This document shows positions 8,890 through 18,021 of a DNA stretch of 24,207 nucleotides, in pieces; positions within the stretch are counted from its first letter, which is position 1, and every line of letters starts with the position of its first letter. This DNA is from Elysia marginata. Lineage: Eukaryota > Mollusca > Gastropoda > Plakobranchidae. Location of the stretch: the NCBI GenBank assembly GCA_019649035.1, contig BMAT01012433.1:12425-36631 (forward strand), written 5' to 3'. Made by a program: the position numbers and the translations under genes. A model generated the notes under the pieces. It had not been told where the DNA came from, did no database searches, and saw nothing but the letters and a program-made list of their open reading frames with translations.

Positions 8890-10049
8890 TGCTGATGATT
8901 CAGTAATTCAAGGATTTATTTATAATGATGAGTTCGCCTATTTTAAAGAGGTGAACAGGTTTGTCAGCTGGTGTGAAGAAAATTTTCTCACAGTGAATGT
9001 AACAAAAAGGAAAGAACTGATTGTAGACTTTAGGAGAAAATGTGACGAAATTCCACCCTTACACATCAATAACCAAAACGTCGAAATGACTGATGTTTAT
9101 AAATATTTAGGAATATTGATAGATGGCAAAATTAACTGGAAATCCCACGTGGATGCATTGTACAAACGTGCCTATCAACGTTTGTACTTTTTACGAAAGT
9201 TGAGATCATTTCAGATGAGATGCGAGTTATTAAAAATATTTTATACTGCCACTATTCAGAGTATACTGACATTTGGAATAACAGTTTGGGGAGGAAGTAT
9301 AAATATGCAAGACAAGAAAAAAATTGGACAAAATAATTAAAAAAGCAACAAAGATAACACAATGTAGTTTGCCATCCTTCGATGAGCTCTATACTTTAAA
9401 TTTGACCAAAAAGAACCTGAAAATAATGCAAGACCAATCTCATCCATTGAATCCTGAGTATGAAAGATCCCAAAGATCACAGCGCCTTTTATGTAAAAAA
9501 CCAAGAACTGAGAGATATAGAAAGTCATTTATCCCCACATCCATTAGGAAACTTCAATAGACCATAAATTGCTGCGACAGTCCTTCTATTTCTCACACCA
9601 TTTTATTGTTATTACTATTCATACTTGTACATTGATTCCTAAATTTTGTCCACTCAAATTTTTAATGTTCTACGCCGTATACATTAAATATACTTATATA
9701 ATGCCCCAATGTGATAGTATAATACCTTTTATAAATTTATAAACATCATACATGTAATTTTTTTGACTTTCTGTATACAAATTTTTAACACTAGCCAACA
9801 TGCTTTACTCAATCTTATTATTACATCAACTTCGGTGATGACCTCATTAGACATTCTCCTATGTCGTGACTGTGATATTCAGGGTGATAGAGGAAGATCG
9901 AATGTTGTGGAATGACTGAGATAATTATATACTATAACGTATCTAAATCTATTTTATTTTTTTTATGTTATTTTATTTTTGTGTTATGAAACACGACCAA
10001 GACAAATATCCATGTTCCTAGGAATAAATAAAGATTTCAAACTTTCAAA
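8890..10049 (+). mobile_element. Rex1/CR1-group LINE (inner element), 5'-truncated
   Basis: The element opens in the middle of the RT catalytic box (ADDSVIQG), so it is a 5'-truncated insertion. Next come FVSWCEENFLTVNVTKRKE (about 8960), IVDFRRKCDE, VYKYLGILIDGKINWKSH (about 9095), RLYFLRKLRSFQMR (about 9180), and LTFGITVWGGS (about 9270). After a frame change in a run of A near 9315-9325 it continues IIKKATKI and then SHPLNPEY and RYRKSFIPTSIRKLQ, ending with TAG at 9558-9560. The closing 'RYR-SF-PT-IR-LN' is typical of the last residues of Rex1/CR1-like ORF2. The 490-bp 3' UTR ends AATAAATAAAG followed by a tandem TTTCAAAC. Only one clear lesion is seen in coding, so the insertion is fairly young. 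It is flanked by CTATAAATT on both sides. Exact clade is inference. Confidence 0.87.
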
Positions 10050-10058
10050 CTATAAATT
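10050..10058. repeat. Target-site duplication, right copy (CTATAAATT)
   Basis: Second copy of the 9-mer at 8881-8889, immediately after the inner LINE's TTTCAAAC tail. Confidence 0.75.
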
Positions 10059-10087
10059 CTATTTATTATTAATATTGTTATTATTAG
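10059..10087 (+). mobile_element. Detached tail of the outer LINE
   Basis: CTATTTATTATTAATATTGTTATTATTAG is a degenerate (ATT)n run. Joined conceptually to 8889 it gives the usual '..ATAAATT-CTATTTATTATT' end of a CR1/L2-like LINE, which supports the nesting. Confidence 0.65.
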
Positions 10088-10299
10088 AACTAACTTCACA
10101 AGATTGTATTGAAACGTTTTTTTTTAAACAAAGATAGTCCCAAAATGCCTACAGAAAGCGTGCCGGGACGTTGATGATTTTAGTAAACTGAGCATCTATA
10201 AACTGGTATGGGTTTTTCTTAAGCTGTACTAAGCGTACTGAGAGGTAAAGCTGTTTAGAGAAATGACCCCAAAGGGCTGACGAAAAGAAGGTGGATTAG

Positions 10300-10551
10300 A
10301 TGTCTCACAATGAAGAAAACAAAGCACATCAATCCAAGACAACAAAATGAATTGAATGAAACTTTGTGAACAGTTACAATATAAAATCCAGTGAGTGTCC
10401 GCCTGCTCCGTACTCCGAGACTGGCAGTGAGTGAACAGATCTTAGTGTGCCACAGCGAAAGATCTCGCTGTGTAGTAGTTGCCTTAGTCCGTAGCCTAGC
10501 CGACTGGTAGGCCAGTGCGCTCATACGAAGTCTTACACAGGCCGCTACACA
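10300..10551 (-). repeat. Probable 3' LTR, end uncertain
   Basis: On the minus strand a polypurine tract TGGGGGGAGC (10561-10552) is followed by TGTGTAGCGGCC (from 10551). A G-rich tract next to TGT(GT)AGCGGC is how many mollusc Gypsy 3' LTRs begin. The other end is not clear; a 'TTGTGAGACA' near 10310-10301 could be the terminus. No matching copy is seen at the 5' side. Confidence 0.5.
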
Positions 10552-10825
10552 GCTCCCCCCAGCACTGGCGTTCCAGTCACAGGAAGCGGGGAGATCGACG
10601 GATGATCCTTCCAGCCCCGGATGTCTTTGAACGTTGTTGGGTTGTTCGTGAATGTGGTTTCTCAGGAATTCGTTGAGGGGGTCTTCCGCGGCGAGGCGGG
10701 AGTGCCAGTTTCACCGGACCAGACAAGTCAACGTGCGCTTGTTTCAGGCGATCTATAGATATGACCTCTTCCCGTCCTCCAACCATGATTCGAAATGTCT
10801 TGTCTCCTGTTGAAATGACTTGAAA

Positions 10826-10939
10826 GCATGCCAATCTTCTAAAATCAAATCGCATGTTCGCTCACCAGTTGTCAAGATACCAGTGCCAGAGAAGCGATTT
10901 AGCCATATCCACATCGACTTGGTTGGACCACTTCCCCCT
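10826..10939 (+). repeat. 114-bp perfect inverted repeat, left arm
   Basis: Exact reverse complement of 11575-11688. The sequence is from the integrase zinc-finger/catalytic-start region, so read on the plus strand here it spells the same integrase residues (KIPVPEKRFSHIHIDLVGP) that the element encodes on the minus strand at 11575-11688. The arms are about 635 bp apart. Confidence 0.93.
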
Positions 10940-11574
10940 TCATACGGGCCATCATACGGGCGTTGCAGAGGTCCTCTGTGGCCATCCCGGCGGATGAAGA
11001 CAAAGCGGGCGTCTTTCAGGGATTGTTTGTCAGTTGACTGTGGGGTACAGTGGTGAAACATGGGGAGAAGAGTCAGTCTCTTCACAAGTGAGCGAAAAGG
11101 GTCAACTTTGGTTGAGAAGGCAGTTTGGTTGGGGTCCACAAACTGGCCTGGCAATGTCAATGGTTCTCCATACACTAACTCTGAACACGATACCTGTAAA
11201 TCTTCCTTGGGTACTGTCCAAAGTCCTAGCAGAACCCAGGGCAGTTCATCAGCCCAGTTGGGTCCTTTAAGCCTAGTTTTCAGTGCAGCTTTTAATGTTC
11301 TATGGAATCGTTCCACTAAGCCATTTGACTAGGGATGATATGCACTGGTTCTATGTAGCTGTATACCCAGTTGGTTGGCCATCTCAGTCCAGAGCGTTTA
11401 GGTAAATTGGGAGCCTCTATCCGAAGTCATGTCTAGTGGTACCCCAAAACGAGCAATCCAATGTCTGATGAGTGCTTTCGCGCATTCTGATGCAGATGTA
11501 TTGGTGATAGGGACAGCTTCCGGCCACCTCGATGAACGGTCGATAATGGTTAGACGATATGTGAAACCTTCCGG

Positions 11575-11688
11575 AGGGGGAAGTGGTCCAACCAAGTCGA
11601 TGTGGATATGGCTAAATCGCTTCTCTGGCACTGGTATCTTGACAACTGGTGAGCGAACATGCGATTTGATTTTAGAAGATTGGCATGC
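11575..11688 (-). repeat. 114-bp perfect inverted repeat, right arm (native orientation)
   Basis: Same sequence as 10826-10939 in opposite orientation. This copy sits in the expected place and orientation of the integrase relic, so it is the source copy. Confidence 0.93.
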
Positions 11689-11817
11689 TAAACACTCATG
11701 TGTCCATTGTGTGATTTGTTTTTTGAGTCCTCGCCACACAAATTTCTGTGTCACTAGTTTTACCGTTGACTTTCGGCCAGGGTGCGCAAGATTGTGAATT
11801 GTTTCAAAAACTTGACG

Positions 11818-12465
11818 TTAAAACGTTTCGGGAACGATCGGTCTAGGGTTGCCAGTGGAGACATCGCACAGCAGCTTGGGACCGTCGTTTGAAATTTGTA
11901 CAGACTGTAAGTTGAGGCCAGTGATTGCCGTTTTCAACGCTTGAATCTCCTCATCGTGCTCTTGAGCCTCCGCCATTGCTTTGTAGTCTATGCCTAGGAC
12001 TACATTATTAATGGTGGCACGTGAAGGGCAATCTGCGACCACATTTGCCTTGCCGCTGATGTTTCTGATGTCCGTTGAGAATTTAGAAATGTGTGCTAGC
12101 TGTCTTTGCTGGCGTGCCGTCCATGGATCTGACAATTTCGACATTGCGCCGACAAGAAGTTTGTGGTCAGTGAACATGGCAAAGCGTCTTCCCTCCAAAA
12201 AGTACCTTAAATGTTTAACTGCCAGATATAATCCAAGAAGTTCCCGGTCGAAGGTGCTATATTTCTTTTCAGCTGGGCAATGTTTTTTGCTGAAGAAGGC
12301 CAAGGGTTGCCACGACCCGTTGGATAGCTGCTCCAGGACAGCACCGACTGCAACGTCTGAAGCATCACTGGTGAGGGCAATCGGCGCGCCGTGTGCGGGG
12401 TGAGTCAGCATGGTGGCGTTAACCAAGGCTGTTTTGCTCGACGAAAATGCTTCGGTCATGACGTC
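11818..12465 (-). pseudogene. Gypsy RNase H relic
   Basis: Fossil of the RNase H domain that follows RT in Gypsy pol. TSDASDVAVGAVLEQ (about 12370-12325) carries the first catalytic Asp, YSTFDRELLGLYLAVKHLR (about 12255-12200) the Glu, and FTDHKLL (about 12180) the next Asp. A further stretch reads ISGKANVVAD. Part of the broken element. Confidence 0.82.
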
Positions 12466-12468
12466 TGA

Positions 12469-13225
12469 CTAATCCAGGGGCTCTTGAGGTTTGGATTTTC
12501 CTTGAGCCTCATACAAAGGCTTAACAATTGCAGCGGCGTTTTTGATAAATCGATTGTAAAAATTGATCATACCGAGAAATTCCTGCAATTTCTTGACGGT
12601 GAGAGGTCTAGGAACATTTCTAATGGTTTTAACTTTGGCAGGCAGGGGGGTTGATTCGAATTGGGATACTTGATGACCGAGAAAATCGATCGAATTTTGA
12701 CCGAAAAGGCATTTTTCAAGTCTTACGACCAGTCCATACTCTTGAAGCCGGCTGCACACTTTGCGAATGTCCGAAACATGGTCTTTTTCTGAAGAGCTTG
12801 CCACCAAAATATCATCTAGATAAACAAATGCACATTCAACGTCCTAAACAACCGTGTCCATGAGACGCTGAAAGGCCCGAGCTGCATTTTTCAGGCCAAA
12901 AGGCATCCGCAAGAACTCGAAAAGGCCAAATGGTGTAATGATAGCAGTCTTAGCATGCTAGCAATGTCATCTGGGTGCACCGGTATTTGGTGATAACCGC
13001 GAACGAGGTCTATTTTAGAAAAAAATAGTTTTACCTGAAGGATGTGCCAAAAAGTCCTGGATATGAGGAATTGGGTAGCGATCAGGTGTTGTCACATCAT
13101 TAAGTCGACAGTAATCTACACACGGACGCCATCCTTCATTTGGCTTGGGGACGATATAGAGTGGTGATGCCCAAGGGCTGTTTGGTTTGCGGATGATTCC
13201 AATTTTTTCCATTTCAAGAAATTAT
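12469..13225 (-). pseudogene. Gypsy reverse transcriptase relic
   Basis: Fossil of the RT domain. Recognisable are WASPLYIVPKPNEGWR and CVDYCRLNDVT (about 13175-13110), DRYPIPHIQDF (about 13090), a G-FEF-R-PFGL-type block near 12930-12890, and the catalytic YLDD at 12822-12811, followed by EYGLVVRLEKCLFG and VKKLQEFLGMINFYNRFI (about 12605-12545). Motif order and spacing are those of Ty3/Gypsy RT. Broken. Confidence 0.85.
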
Positions 13226-13228
13226 CTC

Positions 13229-13870
13229 TTAACTACAGCTAATTTGTCTGGAGCTAGTCATCGGGTCCGCGCGTGAACCGGGGGGGCCTGTTGTCAGAAC
13301 ATGATGCTCTACGCCGTGTTTTACTGAAGCCGAGGAGAACGTGGGCTGAAGAATGGCAGGAAACTCTTGTAGAATTTTGCGGAACTTATTGCTTTCTGTT
13401 TCTATGGATGCTAACTTAGTTACGGAGGTTACACCAACAGTGCACGGGCAGGATAGGAATGTGTCTGCTTCAATGAGGCGTTGCCCGCGTAGGTCCACCA
13501 ATAGATTATGCTGCCGGAAGAAATCAGCGCCAAGGAGTGGTTGTCGAATGCCGGCGACTATCAGGCGAGCTGTGTACATTCTGCCGTTGAGACACAATGA
13601 GACATTTCTAGACCCATATGTAGCGATGGTAGTTCCGTTGGCTGCTTGTAGCGGGTGGTCGTTTGGGCCTGACCGTCTGTCAAACCGTGAGGCTGGCACA
13701 GCTGAAACGTGGGCTCCCGTGTCAACAAGAAAACGTCGGCCTGAGTGGGAGTCTGTGAGAAATAATTGTTGGTTACGCGGGCCAGCAACTGACGACATTA
13801 CTGTTGGCCCGCCCTGGCGTTTCCCTGCTTCTTATGGAATTTGTTGAAAAGTTGACATGGTGGCTGGCAT
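13229..13870 (-). pseudogene. Gypsy protease and gag-end relic
   Basis: The retropepsin active site LVDTGAHVSAVP lies near 13725-13690, preceded by FLTDSHSGRRF. QPLLGADFFRQHNLLVDLRG near 13535-13480 is the second conserved protease block. Just upstream, near 13850, a small cysteine-rich KKCQPPC sequence is the tail of the CsRn1-type gag. The overlap of gag end and pol start in different frames is normal for the family. Most of gag is not present. Confidence 0.8.
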
Positions 13871-13897
13871 TTCTTCATTGTATCCTAAATTGGTGAC
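13866..13897 (+). repeat. 32-bp foldback, left arm, with tRNA-Trp-type primer site
   Basis: Perfect reverse complement of 13956-13987, spacer 58 bp. The arm reads from an LTR-end-like sequence into TGGTGACCCCGAC (13891-13903), which matches the first 13 bases of the tRNA-Trp primer-binding site used by CsRn1-group Gypsy elements, here pointing to the plus strand. Confidence 0.85.
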
Positions 13898-13955
13898 CCC
13901 GACTCAGAATACGCCTATCTTAGATCTAAATCTTCGTAGATAGCTTTCTACTCCA

Positions 13956-13987
13956 GTCACCAATTTAGGATACAATGAAGAAATGCC
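13956..13987 (-). repeat. 32-bp foldback, right arm
   Basis: Same sequence as 13866-13897 on the minus strand. It lies after an AATAAAG signal (about 14013-14007 on the minus strand), as expected for the end of a 5' LTR oriented with the Gypsy relic. Confidence 0.85.
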
Positions 13988-14257
13988 GATCTATATTAAC
14001 AACTTTATTTTCAGAGATCTAGTAAGCGAACAGTCGAATAAATTGTCTAGAGTTCTTGAGTGTAGCCACACGTTCAATGTAGGTGAGCCGGTCGCCAGTG
14101 AGTAGTGTCTTCTCGGCCGGTGTGTTTTTATCCGTGCTGAGTTCTTCAGGAGGTGTCTATCGGTCTCTGGTCCACAGTTAACTACTGTGTGCTAGGACTT
14201 GGGTATAGCGCTATCCGGTCCAGAAATACTCAGTACTACTAGACTGTCGAAGTTATA
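13956..14257 (-). repeat. Possible 5' LTR remnant, larger piece
   Basis: On the minus strand the segment runs to an AATAAAG polyadenylation-like signal and then to the LTR-end/primer-site arm. A small piece at 15533-15555 beginning TGTAGCGACC on the minus strand may be its other end, separated by the Tc1 insertion. Together they would form an LTR of about 325 bp. It does not match the probable 3' LTR beyond the first dozen bases, so it may come from a different but related family. Confidence 0.35.
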
Positions 14258-14284
14258 TACTGAGCGCCAAAAAAAACGCAACAT
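14258..14284 (+). repeat. Tc1 left terminal inverted repeat
   Basis: TACTGAGCGCC followed by eight A and CGCAACAT; TA target site just outside. Confidence 0.88.
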
Positions 14285-14576
14285 GACATTCCTTATTTTC
14301 ACGCTCGTGCACGCTTGAAAGAAAGGTTGGTGAGTTGATTTTTTGTGTGTTGTGAGTAGCAACACATCTGGACATGAGTTTAAGCACACTCCAGAATCCC
14401 GTGCGTAGTTTGTCAGTCAAGGTGAGTGATTTTCGAATACCCTGTAAAAAATATAAAATCCGTGCGTGTAGAAAAACCACGTGGTCGAGATTCTCAAAAT
14501 TACACACAAGGGTACCTTACAAGGTGCCCAATAATTATTCGCCATTTTCATTATTTAACCAATTTATTTTTACAAA

Positions 14577-15204
14577 ATGCCACGCTTATCTGAAGTTGAT
14601 CGCCATCGTGCTTTAGGACTGCTCCAAGCAGGTCTTCCTATCAGTGAAGTTTCCCTCCGTATGAATGTAAACAGGACGACGATTTTCAGACTCAGACAAC
14701 GTCTACATGAGACGGATACGGTGAGTGATCGGTCCTGTTCTGGGAGGCCTAGGTGCACTACGCAGAGACAAGACAGAAACCTTGTCAGAAATCATATGAA
14801 TAACAGATTTCTTTCAGCTTCAGCTTCATCGCGTCAGACAAGAGGAATAAATAATCAACGTATAAGTGCAAACACAGTAAGAAGACGTTTATCTACCTCT
14901 GGCCTACGTGCTCGTCGCCCATACATCGGCCCAATCCTGATCCAGCGTCACCGACACCAACATACGATATGGGCCCAGGAACATGCCGCGTGGTATCGCA
15001 TCCAATAGCGAAGTGTCGTATTCAGTGACGAATCTCGATTCTGCATTGACCATGCTGATGGCCGTGTATGTGTATGGAGAAGAAGCGGTGAAAGATACCT
15101 AGCAGATTGCGTTAGAGAACACGATAGGTGGAGCGGAGCATCTTTCGATGGGACGTCGATGTGCTGCTGTACTGGAAGCCCAAGGGGGTCACATACATTA
15201 TTAG
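14577..15204 (+). pseudogene. Tc1-like transposase, broken and internally deleted
   Basis: The ATG at 14577 opens a 143-codon frame starting MPRLSEVDRHRALGLLQAG. Residues about 5-45 form the paired-like helix-turn-helix (ISEVSLRMNVNRTTIFRLRQ), followed by a GRPRC hinge of the GRPR type and a second DNA-binding half ending near TVRRRLSTSGLRARRP. A TAG at 15006-15008 stops the frame, but the same frame continues RSVVFSDESRF, which holds the first Asp of the DDE triad, and VWRRSGERYLADCVREHDRW. At about 15145 the sequence jumps, in another frame, to RRCAAVLEAQGGHIHY and a TAG at 15202-15204; that is the usual C-terminus of this family. The QDN and SPDLNPIE-type blocks are therefore deleted. Family length is about 340 residues; about 205 remain. 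No transposition activity is possible. Confidence 0.88.
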
Positions 15205-15503
15205 CCGGAGCCTGTCTTGATTTGTAATTAAATTCTAAAGACTTATCTATTAAACAGGTATGTAAAAATGTGGTCAAAACTGCTGTATAGTTTGCAATGT
15301 GGAATTTTATCAATGGTATCCTGTTTTCATAAAATCTACTTTATCAAGGGTCTTCTTATGTAATCTAATTTCCTCGTCCTCAGAGGCCGCCGATGAACGT
15401 GGCGTTATTTAAAGTTAAACAAACAATAAATAACATTTAAAATGATGTATCGCATGTCTCATTTTATCTCTTGCAGTTTTCAGTAAAATATATTTAAGAT
15501 TCG

Positions 15504-15530
15504 ATGTTGCGTTTCTTTTGGCGTTCAGTA
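15504..15530 (-). repeat. Tc1 right terminal inverted repeat
   Basis: Reverse complement reads TACTGAACGCCAAAAG, then AAACGCAACAT; two mismatches to the left TIR. TA follows at 15531-15532. Confidence 0.88.
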
Positions 15531-15532
15531 TA

Positions 15533-15555
15533 TTATTAATAAAATGGTCGCTACA
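15533..15555 (-). repeat. Possible LTR start beyond the Tc1 insertion
   Basis: On the minus strand TGTAGCGACC at 15555-15546 resembles the TGTAGCGGCC start of the probable 3' LTR at 10549 (9 of 10). Too short to be sure. Confidence 0.25.
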
Positions 15556-17990
15556 ATATAATGAAAATTCCAGAGAAATTGTGCAAGCGCTACACATTGG
15601 TTCTCCTGCATTTAATTACTAACCAAAAAATCTTGAGAACTCACGAATGAACAATGGACAAAGTTCATCTCTCAATCTTCAACTTTCATCGCCTGTTGTA
15701 AGATTCTGTACCAGAGTACGGCGAGAAAGTGTGAACCAGTAGCATTTCCTAAGACTAAGCGTACACATGCAAATCAAAGACTTCTAGATCTGGTATCATA
15801 ATATTTTCTACTAGACCGCTTCGCCGATCGATTACTTAATTTTTAAAAATATAAAACATTAAACTAAATTGGAGTAATAATAAAACTAAAACAAAACATT
15901 TTGTAAGGCATTTTTTTTTCAAATTAGGTTATTCGATATTCCATTCATCGCACTGGCCGCGATGCAAAAAAAAAAACGCCTTACGGTAAATAAGTTGTAC
16001 AAGGCTATTTAAGTAAGTTTATGCAGATTTAAAAGGCTCCTACCATCCGCCCATCTTCATTTTTTATGGCAGCGAAAAAAAAACAATGGAAAAAAAACAA
16101 GATGGAACACGTGTCTGCAAGATCATAATGTTTTTAACCTACATCTACGTCAGAACTTGGCAAAACAACCTCTTTCACGTTCTTCCTTGCAGATTGCGTA
16201 TTTCTTTGTGTGGCTCGATAGTAAGAATTATTACGCACTTAAAAACAGTTTTAGAACATATTCGATCCCTAATCCACGCTAAAAGATTGTTTTATGTCAG
16301 AACCATGAAAAAGCTTCTCAGTTTTTAACATATTGCGTTCCTCCCTATCCTCTCACCCCCTCATCCCCCCCTCTTTTACACATATACATTATATTTTTTA
16401 AACGCATCCATCAATATCTGGTTATATACACTATCAAAGAAAAGGACTGAGTACGAGGAAATTCATATTTGTAACAGAAATAAATTTGCTTATCTCTTAA
16501 GTGTTAGATTTTGGCATGGTTGAAACGTACAAAACAAACAAATACACAATTTCTATGACTTTTTAGAACTTAACAATTTTATATCGACATTAATAGAAAA
16601 AGAGCTAAGCTTATCAAAAGTGGAAAATCAAGGTATATCACTGGTATGGACACCGATGTTAACAAACACATCTAAAAATAAATAATAAATGGATACGTAG
16701 AGATACAACATATCAACATAAGAAGAGCAAGCTTGAACATGATACGGGAGTAATTATGTTGCAATAGAAGAGAGCTCCTGAACAAATCCAAGAGCTCGGC
16801 TTGTGACAACCTTAGTATGAAATAAAAAAAACATTCACCAGTCTCTCAGAGCGAACACCATAGCAACACTTGCCCTTTTACGAGATCAACGTTTCAAAAA
16901 CAAAGTCCAAGAGACACCACTTCGAACCAATGAAAACGCGAAAAAAAGAGTGTGGCCAACGCAGAGCAAAACGACTTCACAGATAAACCCAAAAAGTAAA
17001 ACAAGAATTGCCGGAACATGACATAAATACACACAAAAAAAAACAAATATTACGCAACAATAAGAAAACGTCGGATCAAATAATCCAGCAACCTTCAACA
17101 TCCCAAACACAATGTATTGCAACACATGGAAACCCTACATCAGAAAGGAAAAGACCAGGAAGAAAAACAAGCTTATTATCCATTGGTTCGCCAAGTTTTG
17201 AAACGGATACGTCTCTTTTTTTGCTCGGAAAACCTATACAAAATTAGTTTTCAGTATGGATTATGTTTAAGGAAGGAAGTGAGAGCATCTATGTAGAGGA
17301 GTCTTTTTAATAAGTAATTAGAACAGTGAAATATCTAAAGATGAGTTAAAAAGAACGTGAGTTTGCAATAAGCAATCGTCGTTACAAAGAAAATAATAGC
17401 TTTTTTATTATGCAAAAAGCAGAGTTGGAGATATGAGACTTAGATTTAAAAAATTGTGTTTGAAAAATGTGAGTTAAGCTAGTTGTACCAGCGTACAATA
17501 ATTTAATCACAGAATCATATCATAAATTAAGTATAAACACGGCACGAGACAATATAGTATGAAGTCGTTTCAGGTCAGCAAAGGAAAAAACTTTCTAGTA
17601 GACCATAACACTTTTTAAAGGAGTCTGGTGCGCCAATAATGTCAAAGATGGTTACATGGATTCCCCCACGCGCCATTATCAATAAAGTCGCACATGAGCC
17701 CACAGAAGAGCAGCATTTTCAAAAAAAAACCCAGCATTCTGATAAAAGATTTCACTGCCTATAGTCAAGTACTCATTTGGCGCATGAGTAAGGGCAAAAA
17801 CATGTATTTCATAAGAATGAAATGACGGTCTGCCAAGCTAAAGCTCAAATCTTTCATATTAGACCTTAGTTCAAACGGGTACATCTAAATATGCCAAGTT
17901 AAACACCTACAGAAGCGAAAAAAGAAGCTTTAGACTCAACCAACATAGACAGAATGGTCGTAAAAATACGCATGAATTTTTTTACGGCGT
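15556..17990. other. About 2.4 kb without a recognised gene
   Basis: AT-rich. A pyrimidine patch (CCTCTCACCCCCTC) lies near 16350. Between about 16800 and 17230 the plus strand is A-rich and hydrophilic open stretches occur in two frames (60 and 79 codons), but they lack any motif I recognise and are of chance length. No RNA gene or further transposon end was found. Confidence 0.4.
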
Positions 17991-17992
17991 GG

Positions 17993-18021
17993 ACCGAGTA
18001 CGCGGCGTGAATGTACTCGGT
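17993..18021. repeat. Small perfect hairpin
   Basis: ACCGAGTAC and GTACTCGGT, 9-bp arms with an 11-base loop. Isolated, with no T run after it and no nearby gene. Confidence 0.6.

Larger units (their letters stand above)
10577..11800 (-). pseudogene. Gypsy integrase relic
   Basis: Fossil of the retroelement integrase. Visible parts in order on the minus strand are the end of the zinc-binding region (HECLACQSSK near 11690), the first catalytic Asp region (HIHIDLVGPLPP near 11590), TIIDRSSRWPEAVP near 11530, the second Asp region (DRGSQF near 11405), MERFHRTLK with the catalytic Glu near 11310, the GPY-type module (RPYDGPY near 10960), and a C-terminal stretch near 10790-10740 that reads VGGREEVISIDRLKQAHVD. 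The region contains one arm-pair of a 114-bp inverted repeat. It is broken. Confidence 0.8.
10300..13905 (-). mobile_element. Broken CsRn1-like Ty3/Gypsy LTR retrotransposon fossil
   Basis: Minus-strand element with relics of the end of gag, then protease, reverse transcriptase, RNase H and integrase in the Gypsy order. A cysteine-rich KKCQPPC gag end fits the unusual CHCC gag motif of the CsRn1 group, and a 13-base match to a tRNA-Trp primer site (TGGTGACCCCGAC, at 13891-13903 on the plus strand) fits the same group. Most of gag is absent and the coding part carries roughly half a dozen or more disruptions, so the element is dead. Still-readable domains and perfectly matched internal inverted repeats suggest moderate rather than great age. 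Limits are approximate because the two ends do not carry recognisably matching LTRs. Confidence 0.85.
14258..15530 (+). mobile_element. Tc1/mariner DNA transposon, internally deleted, both TIRs present
   Basis: A 1,273-bp element with terminal inverted repeats at 14258-14284 and 15504-15530 that agree at 25 of 27 positions, flanked by TA at 14256-14257 and TA at 15531-15532, the Tc1/mariner target duplication. It encodes a transposase remnant on the plus strand and has about 300 bp of untranslated DNA on each side. The middle of the transposase gene, with two of three catalytic residues, is gone, so it is non-autonomous: an early step towards a MITE. It is inserted in what may be an LTR remnant. 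Confidence 0.9.

Noticed and set aside
10820-11056. A second integrase gene on the plus strand
   Set aside because: The recognisable residues come only from the 114-bp inverted copy of the minus-strand integrase; nothing else of an integrase follows.
11990-12403. 137-codon plus-strand frame, and other plus-strand frames at 11034-11332 and 13353-13847
   Set aside because: They are antisense to clear RNase H, integrase and protease motifs of the Gypsy relic.
14229-14264. CTCAGTA...TACTGAG inverted pair suggesting a second Tc1 end left of 14258
   Set aside because: Only seven bases match and the GGCG that should precede them is missing; the real partner TIR is at 15504-15530.
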